From: an uncultured Alphaproteobacteria bacterium
GTDB taxonomy: Bacteria > Pseudomonadota > Alphaproteobacteria > UBA8366 > JADFVY01
DNA length: 44,279 bases
NCBI GenBank assembly: GCA_947259105.1
Contig: CAMYKU010000043.1
Span: forward strand, 1-44,279
Direction of reading: 5' to 3'
The first letter of the stretch is position 1. The number at the start of each line of letters is the position of its first letter. Of this stretch, positions 27,340 to 34,178 are shown one piece after another. Below the pieces are notes generated by a model, which had not been told where the DNA came from, did not search any database, and was given only the letters and a program-made list of their open reading frames with translations. Made by a program: the position numbers and the translations under genes.

Positions 27340-29082
27340 TTACGTTCTGGGAAGCTTTCGGACGCCGGGTCGATGTATCGGCATCTCGTGCGCGGACTGA
27401 TGGTCGCCGGCCAGGGCGAACCAGCGCAGGGCCTCTCGTTGCGGCGCGAAATGCGGCGCCACGGCGTCGTCCTGCCCGCGCCGGTCGGCATGTGCCTGAG
27501 CCAGGGCCTGCGCTTCCTTCAGGTAGTCCTCCAGGTCCGGAAGTGGCGTACGGCACGCTCGGGACTCATACCTGAGCGTGCCCGTTTGGTAATCCAGGTC
27601 GTCGAGGCTGGCCGGCGGCCGGCGGTCCCCATTGCGGTGCGTCCAGCGGGCCGTCGTCTCGCAGAATTCGTAATCCTGCAGGAATCGCCACCCCTCGCGG
27701 CCGATCCAGTCGACCGCATCGACAATGTAACTGAAGACGGACTCGGAGATGAAATAGTTGAAATTCACCCGGACCCAGCCCGGCTTCAGGATTTCGCACC
27801 CGGCCATGATCGCGTCGTCGAAACGCTGCGACGTCTCTTGGTCGATCCCCAGCAGCCGGTGGCCGTAGGGACCGGCGCACGAGCACCCGCCCCGCGCCTG
27901 GATTCCGAACAGATCGTTGAGCAGCGCAACGACGAAATCGTGGTGCAGATAGAAGCTGCCATGCCGGATCATCAGCGAGACGATCGAAAGCCGCCTGGCA
28001 TCCGGATTTCCGAGGATCTCGATATCCGGGTTCCGCGACCAGCGTTGCAACGCGCGGCGAACAAAGCGCTCCTCCCGTTCCTTGATGACCGGTTCGGAAA
28101 CCGCCTCCTTGAGCTGGAACACAAGACCGGCGCGGATGGACTCGATAATGGCTGGCGTTCCGCCCTCCTCGCGATGAACCGGGTCGTCGGTGTAGCGATG
28201 GGCCGTGGGGCTGACATAGGCGACTGTACCGCCCCCCGGCGTCGACGGGATCCGATTGGACAGCAGCTTGCGCTTGACGACCAGAACGCCGGGCGTGCCA
28301 GGGCCGCCGACGAACTTGTGGGGCGAAATGAAGATCGCATCCTTGTTGCGGAGATTGCCGACTTCGCCGGCATTCATGTCGATGGTCACGTACGGGGCGC
28401 TCGCCGCATAGTCCCAGAACGAAAGCGCCCCGTGCCTGTGCAGCGTCTCGGTCACTGCGTGCGTGTCGGTAAGGATGCCGGTCACATTGGACGCCGCCGA
28501 AAAACTCCCGATTTTCAGCGCCCGGCCGGCGTGACTCGTCAATTGCTCATCGAGCGCCTGGAGATCCACCTGGCCATCCCCGTCCTCGGGAATTTCGACC
28601 ACGTCGGCAATCGACTCGCGCCACGGAAGCTCGTTGGAATGATGTTCGTACGGCCCGACGAACACCACCGGCCGATCACTGTCCGGAATCTGTTGCGCGA
28701 AGCCATAGGTGCGGTCCAGACGCGACGGAATGCGGATTTCCAGGATGTCGATCAGCTTGTTGATCGCGCCGGTGGCGCCCGAGCCGCAGAAAATGACCAC
28801 GTCGTCGTCGGCGCCATGAACGCACCGCTTGATGATGCGCCGCGCATCTTCGCGGAACTGGCTGGTCTGCCGGCCCGTGCCGGAGCTTTCGGTATGGGTA
28901 TTGGCATAGAACGGCATCACCGCTTCGCGGATGAAATCCTCAATAAACGACAGGGACCGCCCGGACGCTGTGTAGTCGGCATAAACCAGTCGCCGCGGTC
29001 CAAACGGCCCCTCCAGCGCCTGATTGTCGCCGATCAGCGCCTGCCGGATGTTCTCGATGAGATCTTCGGATCTGGATGACAT
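27340..29082 (-). CDS. Class V aminotransferase-fold PLP enzyme (cysteine desulfurase-like)
   Basis: A 580-residue fold-type I PLP enzyme. VYADYTASGRSL and FCGSGATGAINKL bind the cofactor phosphate, FWDYAASAPYVTIDMN has the Asp that contacts the pyridine N, and the Schiff-base Lys is in FISPHKFVGGPGTPG. A Cys-containing loop ARGGCSCAGPYGHRLLG follows near residue 430. The protein is ~150 residues longer than SufS/IscS and carries an extra C-terminal region. I chose the ATG at 29082 because GGAGG lies 7 nt upstream. Reaction unknown: a desulfurase, lyase or epimerase on an amino acid. The divergent Lrp/AsnC gene probably controls it in response to that amino acid (inference). Confidence 0.85.
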   Translation of the reverse strand: MSSRSEDLIENIRQALIGDNQALEGPFGPRRLVYADYTASGRSLSFIEDFIREAVMPFYANTHTESSGTGRQTSQFREDARRIIKRCVHGADDDVVIFCGSGATGAINKLIDILEIRIPSRLDRTYGFAQQIPDSDRPVVFVGPYEHHSNELPWRESIADVVEIPEDGDGQVDLQALDEQLTSHAGRALKIGSFSAASNVTGILTDTHAVTETLHRHGALSFWDYAASAPYVTIDMNAGEVGNLRNKDAIFISPHKFVGGPGTPGVLVVKRKLLSNRIPSTPGGGTVAYVSPTAHRYTDDPVHREEGGTPAIIESIRAGLVFQLKEAVSEPVIKEREERFVRRALQRWSRNPDIEILGNPDARRLSIVSLMIRHGSFYLHHDFVVALLNDLFGIQARGGCSCAGPYGHRLLGIDQETSQRFDDAIMAGCEILKPGWVRVNFNYFISESVFSYIVDAVDWIGREGWRFLQDYEFCETTARWTHRNGDRRPPASLDDLDYQTGTLRYESRACRTPLPDLEDYLKEAQALAQAHADRRGQDDAVAPHFAPQREALRWFALAGDHQSAHEMPIHRPGVRKLPRT

Positions 29083-29181
29083 GCCCACGCCTCCGTCGTC
29101 ATACCCACGACGCATATATTAGTGCGGATTGGAAGAGATATCCTCCCGTTTATCACTCTTTTTTTCCTTGATTCCAGATAA

Positions 29182-29210
29182 TTTCCCATTATCTTTCGAA
29201 ATATGGGAAA
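29182..29210. promoter_or_regulatory. Inverted repeat over the start codon of the Lrp-type regulator
   Basis: TTTCCCAT (29182-29189) and ATGGGAAA (29203-29210) are perfect 8-bp arms around a 13-nt AT-rich spacer that itself contains TTTCGAAA (29194-29201). The right arm includes the ATG at 29203. A candidate promoter TTGATT (29168-29173), 16 nt, TATCTT (29190-29195) overlaps the left arm. An autoregulatory Lrp operator fits. Confidence 0.5.
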
Positions 29211-29661
29211 ACTTGACGATTATGATCGGAGTATCCTCCGATTTCTCCAGCGCAACGCAGATATCTCGATCGAGGATCTCGGCGAAAAGGTCTCCCTGTC
29301 GCGAAACGCCTGCTGGCGGCGCGTAAGGCGGCTTCAGGATGCCGCCGTGATCACAAGGACCGTCGCCCTGGTCGACCCCGAAGCGGTGAATTTGGGCCTT
29401 GCCGCCTTCATCACGATCCGGGCGTCCCGCCACGACGCCGAATGGCTGGGTCGGTTCAGCAAGGCTGTGCGGGACATTCCGGAGATCGTCGGCGTTTACA
29501 GGACCAGCGGCACCATCGATTATCTGCTGTATGCACGGATTCCCGAGATGGCGGCATACGACACCCTCTACCAGAGACTCATTTCCAAGGTCGACCTGAT
29601 GGATGTGTCGGCCAGTTTCGTCATGGAGGAGATCAAGCACACGACGGAGTTGCCGCTTTAG
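29203..29661 (+). CDS. Lrp/AsnC-family transcriptional regulator
   Basis: A 152-residue regulator. Residues 1-60 form the winged helix-turn-helix (LDDYDRSILRFLQRNADISIEDLGEKVSLSRNACWRRVRRL), and ~65-150 form the ligand-binding RAM/AsnC domain, with VGVYRTSGTIDYLLYARIP as the characteristic strand. There is no Shine-Dalgarno sequence before the ATG at 29203, and a possible -10 ends 8 nt upstream, so a leaderless transcript is plausible. It is divergent from the PLP enzyme across 120 AT-rich nt, the classic arrangement of a local Lrp-type regulator and its target. Confidence 0.92.
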   Translation: MGKLDDYDRSILRFLQRNADISIEDLGEKVSLSRNACWRRVRRLQDAAVITRTVALVDPEAVNLGLAAFITIRASRHDAEWLGRFSKAVRDIPEIVGVYRTSGTIDYLLYARIPEMAAYDTLYQRLISKVDLMDVSASFVMEEIKHTTELPL

Positions 29662-29761
29662 CAGGCATGTCGAGCGCTGTCGGACTATTGGAACAGGGTG
29701 TCAAAGCGCGCAATGTCAGTCCGCCGGCCGAACCGCCCGAGGGTTGAGCGTCCCGGCAGGA

Positions 29762-29777
29762 TTCGGCGTCAGCCGAA
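29762..29777 (-). terminator. Hairpin just after the alcohol dehydrogenase stop
   Basis: TTCGGC, loop GTCA, GCCGAA is a perfect 6-bp stem 5 nt downstream of the leftward stop (29783-29785). There is no T-run after it. It lies between convergent genes. Confidence 0.4.
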
Positions 29778-29782
29778 ATCGC

Positions 29783-30892
29783 TCAGAATTCCACCACGCT
29801 GCGGATCGATTCGCCCGCATGCATCAGGTCGAAGGCGTCGTTGATCTTCTCCAGCGGCATGGTGTGGGTGATCAGGTCGTCGATATTGATCTTGCCCTCC
29901 ATGTACCAGTCGACGATCTTCGGCACGTCGGTGCGGCCCTTGGCGCCGCCAAAGGCGGTTCCGCGCCAGACCCGCCCGGTGACCAGCTGGAAGGGGCGCG
30001 TCGAGATTTCCTGGCCGGCCCCGGCGACCCCGATGATGGTGCTCTCGCCCCAGCCCTTGTGGCAGCATTCCAGCGCCTGGCGCATGGTATTGACGTTGCC
30101 GATGCACTCGAAGCTGTGGTCCGCGCCGCCCTTCGTCAGATCGACGAGCCAGGGGACGAGGTCGCCCTCGACCTCCTTCGGGTTGACGAAATGGGTCATG
30201 CCGAATTTCTCGCCCAGCGGCTTGCGCGCCGGGTTGAGGTCGACACCGACGATCATGTCCGCGCCGACCAGCCGCGCCCCCTGGATAACGTTCAGGCCGA
30301 TGCCGCCGAGCCCGAACACGACGACGTTGTCGCCGGGCCGGACCTTGGCCGTGTTGATGACCGCGCCAATGCCGGTCGTCACCCCGCAGCCGATATAGCA
30401 GATCTTGTCGAACGGCGCGTCCTCTCGCACCCTGGCGACCGCGATCTCGGGCAGCACGGTGTAATTCGAGAATGTCGAGGTGCCCATGTAATGCAGCACC
30501 GGCTCGCCGCCCAGCGAGAAGCGACTGGTGCCGTCGGGCATGACGCCGCGGCCTTGCGTCTCGCGGATCGCCTGGCACAGGTTGGTCCGGCCCGAGGTGC
30601 AATAGTCGCATTGCCGGCATTCCGGGGTGTACAGCGGGATCACATGGTCGCCCCTGGACACCGAGGTGACGCCCGGGCCGGTGTCGACCACCACGCCGGC
30701 GCCCTCGTGGCCGAGGATCGCCGGAAAGGCGCCCTCCGGGTCGGCGCCCGAGCGCGTGAATTCGTCGGTGTGGCAGATGCCGGTGGCCTTGATCTCCACC
30801 AGCACCTCGCCGTCCCTGGGTCCCTCGAGCTGGACCGTCTCGATCGAAAGAGGCTCGCCGGCCTTAAGGGCGACCGCCGCGCGCGTATCCAT
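29783..30892 (-). CDS. frmA: S-(hydroxymethyl)glutathione dehydrogenase / class III alcohol dehydrogenase
   Basis: A 369-residue zinc medium-chain dehydrogenase that oxidises S-hydroxymethylglutathione (formaldehyde plus glutathione) to S-formylglutathione with NAD+; the class also reduces S-nitrosoglutathione. Catalytic zinc ligands are in ATGICHTDEF and LGHEGAG, and the structural zinc Cys cluster is in ECRQCDYCTSGRTNLC. The NAD fold has GLGGIGLNVIQGA and VGVDLN. The Cys after YIGCGVTTG completes the catalytic zinc site. Length and sequence are typical of class III. The next gene on the same strand, 162 nt upstream, is a glyoxalase-II-like hydrolase, so both may serve glutathione-dependent aldehyde removal. 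Confidence 0.95.
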   Translation of the reverse strand: MDTRAAVALKAGEPLSIETVQLEGPRDGEVLVEIKATGICHTDEFTRSGADPEGAFPAILGHEGAGVVVDTGPGVTSVSRGDHVIPLYTPECRQCDYCTSGRTNLCQAIRETQGRGVMPDGTSRFSLGGEPVLHYMGTSTFSNYTVLPEIAVARVREDAPFDKICYIGCGVTTGIGAVINTAKVRPGDNVVVFGLGGIGLNVIQGARLVGADMIVGVDLNPARKPLGEKFGMTHFVNPKEVEGDLVPWLVDLTKGGADHSFECIGNVNTMRQALECCHKGWGESTIIGVAGAGQEISTRPFQLVTGRVWRGTAFGGAKGRTDVPKIVDWYMEGKINIDDLITHTMPLEKINDAFDLMHAGESIRSVVEF

Positions 30893-31054
30893 GATTGTTC
30901 CCCCTGTTCCGCAGTTCGTTGCCGTGCAGCAGTCTGGACGACGCGGCGAACGGCCTCGACGAGGTTATCTGAAGCTCAGACGGGGCCACCGACCCTTGCG
31001 GGACGGCGTGCCGCAGCCTGGAGCAGCGTTTTCCGTGCGACAACATACCGTTCC

Positions 31055-31846
31055 TCACCAGGAATTCCTGAGCTCCCTCAGCTTCACGAACACCGTCTTT
31101 GGGTCCGGATCTTCGGGCAGGTCATGGAAAACCTCGCGCAGTTTCTTGATTACGGTAGGGCTGTGCAGCCGAAAGAACGTATTGATCTCCTTCTCGAGAG
31201 CGAGCGTCGAAACGAGCGCGTTGTTCGGATCCTGGCGCTCGACCTCGTCGAGAAGCGCCGCAGCCCGCGCGTTATCGGGTTCCCGGTCCATTGTGAACTG
31301 CAGGTTATTGCCGAAGTAGTCGTGCCCGGGGTAGACGAGCGTCTCATCCGGCAGGTTGGCGAGCTGGGTTGCGAACGTGTTGTAAAGCTCGTTGGGATGA
31401 CCGCCATGGTGACAGTTGCCGGCGCCGGCGTTGAACAGCGTGTCGCCGCAGAAGAGCGCGGGGGCGTCAGTGCGGGACAACAGGCATACGTGGGACATCG
31501 TGTGCCCCGGCGTGTCCAGCACCTCGAGCTCGACCGTCCGGCCGACCTTGATAATGTCGCCAGCGCCGAGACCCCGATCAACGCCAGGGATTTTGCCCTC
31601 GGCGTTCCTGTGGGCCGAAAGCTTTGCGCCCGTAGCCGCGACCATCGCCACGTTGCCTCCTGTGTGGTCAGCGTGCTCATGGGTATTGAGCACCTGCGTG
31701 ATCCCCCACCCGTGGCGCGCGGCGGCGGCCAGACACTTCGCGTGGTCGAGGGGGTCGATCGCCAATGCCTCGCCGGTTTCGGGGCATGCAACGAGGTAGT
31801 TGAAATTGCGGTAATCGTTCGCCGTCCAAATCTGCTCAACGATCAT
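31055..31846 (-). CDS. Glyoxalase II-like MBL hydrolase (hydroxyacylglutathione hydrolase family)
   Basis: A 263-residue MBL enzyme of the glyoxalase II group, which hydrolyses S-acylglutathione thioesters. The first metal motif is LNTHEHADHTGGN, the second His is in DTPGHTMSHVCLL, the bridging Asp is in FCGDTLFNAGAGNCHHGGHP, and the late His in YPGHDYFGNNLQF. The C-terminal helical domain with EPDN is that of GloB. The usual GCGR after the bridging Asp is replaced by GAGNCHH, so acyl specificity may differ. Lying upstream of frmA, it could act as a stand-in for S-formylglutathione hydrolase (inference). Confidence 0.85.
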   Translation of the reverse strand: MIVEQIWTANDYRNFNYLVACPETGEALAIDPLDHAKCLAAAARHGWGITQVLNTHEHADHTGGNVAMVAATGAKLSAHRNAEGKIPGVDRGLGAGDIIKVGRTVELEVLDTPGHTMSHVCLLSRTDAPALFCGDTLFNAGAGNCHHGGHPNELYNTFATQLANLPDETLVYPGHDYFGNNLQFTMDREPDNARAAALLDEVERQDPNNALVSTLALEKEINTFFRLHSPTVIKKLREVFHDLPEDPDPKTVFVKLRELRNSW

Positions 31847-31855
31847 GGCTTGCTC

Positions 31856-31867
31856 CGTTAATTAACG
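31856..31867. promoter_or_regulatory. 12-bp perfect palindrome at the glyoxalase II-like leader
   Basis: CGTTAATTAACG is perfectly symmetric and AT-rich in its centre. It lies 9 nt upstream of the ATG at 31846 and touches the ribosome site (GGAG, spacing 6). It could be a repressor operator; the regulator is not known. Confidence 0.35.
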
Positions 31868-32045
31868 TGTCCGCCACTGTACCTCGTATTGGCATGACGG
31901 TCACCGGAGTCAATCCGCCAAACTCCTTCGGCGGCGCTTCGACCGCAGGTGATGGCATTGTCGTTTTTCGGATGTCCCGGCGAGATCCGCCTGATCTCCG
32001 GAGACGGCGAACTGGCGACCGTTGCGTGGCAACGCCTATGGTGAA

Positions 32046-32657
32046 TTAAGGCTTGTCGCGGCGCAACCCTGGGTCCTGCAACGTCGTATCCTGTCCCTGG
32101 GGCGGGTTGTCGACCGCATCTTCCAGCGAGAAGGTTTCGATCCATTCTTCGGGCGGTCGCGCCGCTTCGCCGCGGGCAACCTGATCCAGACCCCAATAGA
32201 TCTCGAGCCGGTGGCCATCGGGATCTGAAAATTCTACGGCAATCTGTACACCGGCCCTTCGACGGCCCTCATAGGCTATCTTGATGCCGTGTTCCTCCAG
32301 ATGCGCACGCGCCTTGAAGACTTCATCCAGAGTCGCGACCTCGAACGCCATATGGTGCAACTCTCGGGATCGCGAATCTCCTTCCGCGCCGCCGACAAGG
32401 GCGACGCCGTGATGATCCTCGCTGAACCTCAGGAAAACCATCCGACCCGGCATCATGCTGTCCGGGTAGACGTCCGAGACCTCAAAACCCATGACACGGG
32501 TATAGAAATCGAGCGAGCGCTCAATGTCGGTCACTTTCAGGACCACATGCCCGATCTTGGTCACACGAAATGGCGTGTCCTCGCTGGCCGATTGGTTCCT
32601 GAGGCGCTGAATTTCATCCGATTTGAGCGCTTCATGGTCAACAATACCGCGTGCCAT
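32046..32657 (-). CDS. VOC-family (glyoxalase/extradiol dioxygenase-fold) protein
   Basis: A 203-residue protein with one vicinal-oxygen-chelate domain at ~30-160. The first metal His is in ITKIGHVVLKVTDIERSLDFY-like sequence (IGHVVLKV), the middle His in ELHHMAFEV, and the end motif FSDPDGHRLEIYWG supplies the Glu. This pattern occurs in glyoxalase I-like and extradiol-dioxygenase-like proteins. Given the neighbouring aromatic-acid genes, a ring-cleavage or related oxygenase role is possible, but it is not the LigAB type (inference). A family call is all the sequence supports. The ~40-residue C-terminal tail is unusual. Confidence 0.8.
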   Translation of the reverse strand: MARGIVDHEALKSDEIQRLRNQSASEDTPFRVTKIGHVVLKVTDIERSLDFYTRVMGFEVSDVYPDSMMPGRMVFLRFSEDHHGVALVGGAEGDSRSRELHHMAFEVATLDEVFKARAHLEEHGIKIAYEGRRRAGVQIAVEFSDPDGHRLEIYWGLDQVARGEAARPPEEWIETFSLEDAVDNPPQGQDTTLQDPGLRRDKP

Positions 32658-32964
32658 GAACTTACCCCTGCGTCTCGCGACTGATCATGTGGCGACGTCC
32701 CGACGTCTTCACTCCAATGCTTTCCCGTCCGTCAATTTACGGGTCGTCCGTCTGCTCTCCTGCACTACCCTGTCTTCGCAAGACAGCGCCTTGATGACCC
32801 GAAGTCCAACGACATTCGGCCCATCAAAGAACGGGCCATGGTGGCATACTTGCGGTCAATCCTTGTATGGCGGTTCGATGCGGTCCAGCACCCAGTAGCG
32901 GCAATTCTAGCCGCGCTTGAGAGCGGCTGCCCTGAATCTTGTACGGCAGTCCGCCAAATTCCAG
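32658..32964. other. Non-coding gap between decarboxylase and VOC genes
   Basis: No supported gene. Short open frames on both strands have no recognisable motif. It holds a perfect 6-bp stem at 32909-32928 (AGCCGC, 8-nt loop, GCGGCT), about 36 nt after the decarboxylase stop, a possible weak terminator without T-run. It looks richer in AT than the genes around it. Confidence 0.4.
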
Positions 32965-33489
32965 TCACGTCCAGTCGGATGGGGGGCCGGGCAAAACCCT
33001 GGTCCAAAGAAATCTCGGCCCCGGGGATTCAGTCAGAAACCGTGCAGCCGTCTCCAGTTCCTCCGGCCGGGAAATTGTCATTACCGCCGATATGCCGGCT
33101 CCCTTGGCCATCAACTCGAGATCGGTTCTCTCTGCGGTGTGGCCTTTTTGGCCTCCCGTTTCGCCATGCTGTCCATTATCGATACAGATTATCGAAAGAT
33201 TTTGCGGCGCGGCCGATGCGACCGTCGCCAGACTCCCGATATTCATCAACAACTCGCCATCGCCGGTAATGACCGCGATCTTCTTGTCCGGGGCGCAGAG
33301 CGCCATTCCCAGACCTATCGAAACGGCGGCTCCCATCGCCCCGCCCATCGTGAAAAGGTTGTCACCCTCAGAGGTTAGCGCGGCAGCATCGCGCGATGCA
33401 CCCGCGAGGCCCGAGACGATCAGATATTCGGCGTGGCCCGGAAGAATTTTCGGGAGAAGCTCGCGGCGATCCAATGATGCGTCTACCAT
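32965..33489 (-). CDS. ThDP-dependent 2-oxoacid decarboxylase, ThDP-binding (beta-type) subunit
   Basis: A 174-residue protein matching the ThDP diphosphate-binding half of sulfopyruvate/phosphonopyruvate decarboxylases (ComE-like). The ThDP/Mg motif begins at ITGDGELLMNIGSL and ends about 30 residues later at CIDNGQHGETGG. FTMGGAMGAAVSIGLGMAL is the preceding helix. I chose the ATG at 33489 because GGAG lies 8 nt upstream. It begins 16 nt after the partner subunit stops, so the two form one enzyme. The substrate is unknown: sulfopyruvate is the family precedent, but a 2-oxo-polycarboxylate fits the neighbourhood better (inference). Confidence 0.85.
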   Translation of the reverse strand: MVDASLDRRELLPKILPGHAEYLIVSGLAGASRDAAALTSEGDNLFTMGGAMGAAVSIGLGMALCAPDKKIAVITGDGELLMNIGSLATVASAAPQNLSIICIDNGQHGETGGQKGHTAERTDLELMAKGAGISAVMTISRPEELETAARFLTESPGPRFLWTRVLPGPPSDWT

Positions 33490-33505
33490 CTTCGTTTCTC
33501 CCCGT

Positions 33506-34027
33506 TCAAAAGGCCTTGGCGCCCAGAAAGCGCTGCGACAGCACGAGGGCAACGCCCTGGCCGCCCTTGAAACACGCCGATAAAGCGGCGCCCGTTGCGA
33601 CCTCCAGGTCTTCCTCGGAATCAACGCGGAATATCAGCAGTCCCATGGCCTCCAGCACAGCATCGACCGCCTGGCCCATGGGATACTGCCAGGGGTTCAT
33701 TTCGCCGTAATCGCCGCGCATCGTCACGATCAGAAAAACCGGAAACCGCCCGCCCTTGACGAGCGACAGGTGGTTCACGCAGTTGCCCACCCCCGACGAC
33801 TGCATGCAAACCACGCTTCGACCACCGACCAGATCGGCGCCCGCACAGATTCCAACGCCTTCCTCTTCCGCCGAAAGAAGCACCGCACTGGTCTTGTTGT
33901 TCTGCTGGGCCAGTCGAATTAACGCAGCGTTTCCCGCGTCGGGAACGTGGGTGAACAAGGTAACGCCCCCTTCAACCAGCTGGGAATACAGGCTCCGGGC
34001 CCAGCGTGGTTCCTTGGATTCCGTCAT
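33506..34027 (-). CDS. ThDP-dependent 2-oxoacid decarboxylase, pyrimidine-domain (alpha-type) subunit
   Basis: A 173-residue protein matching the ThDP pyrimidine-binding half (ComD-like). The Glu that activates ThDP is in LLSAEEEGVGICAGA, and the domain continues with VCMQSSGVGNCVNHLSL and FLIVTMRGDYGEMNPWQYPMG. I chose the ATG at 34027, preceded by AAGAGG. It pairs with the next gene and lies about 150 nt downstream of the tripartite transporter permease on the same strand, suggesting that the imported substrate or a derivative is decarboxylated. Confidence 0.85.
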   Translation of the reverse strand: MTESKEPRWARSLYSQLVEGGVTLFTHVPDAGNAALIRLAQQNNKTSAVLLSAEEEGVGICAGADLVGGRSVVCMQSSGVGNCVNHLSLVKGGRFPVFLIVTMRGDYGEMNPWQYPMGQAVDAVLEAMGLLIFRVDSEEDLEVATGAALSACFKGGQGVALVLSQRFLGAKAF

Positions 34028-34178
34028 GATGTCCTCTTGCCAAGTCCAATATGTTGAAACCGCCGCGCCGCCTGACGCGGGCGCCAAGACGCTTATGTTT
34101 CAAGGTCGTGGTCTATTTGATGGTGCCGCCGCGCGAGCTGCCGCAGCCCAGGAAAAGGTAGGGGATCGCGTCTTTGTG

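Noticed and set aside
27058-29079. 673-codon rightward frame opposite the PLP enzyme
   Set aside because: No recognisable domain; the antisense gene has a complete PLP fold and a good ribosome site.
29603-31861. 752-codon rightward frame opposite frmA and the glyoxalase-II-like gene
   Set aside because: Mirror of two well-conserved genes; no motif, signal or ribosome site of its own.
32765-33007. Small leftward open frame after the decarboxylase subunit
   Set aside because: Overlaps the decarboxylase end out of frame; no family resemblance.
32965-34027. ComDE as coenzyme M biosynthesis
   Set aside because: That role belongs to methanogens; here the neighbours are a carboxylate transporter and aromatic-acid genes, so only the enzyme family is claimed.
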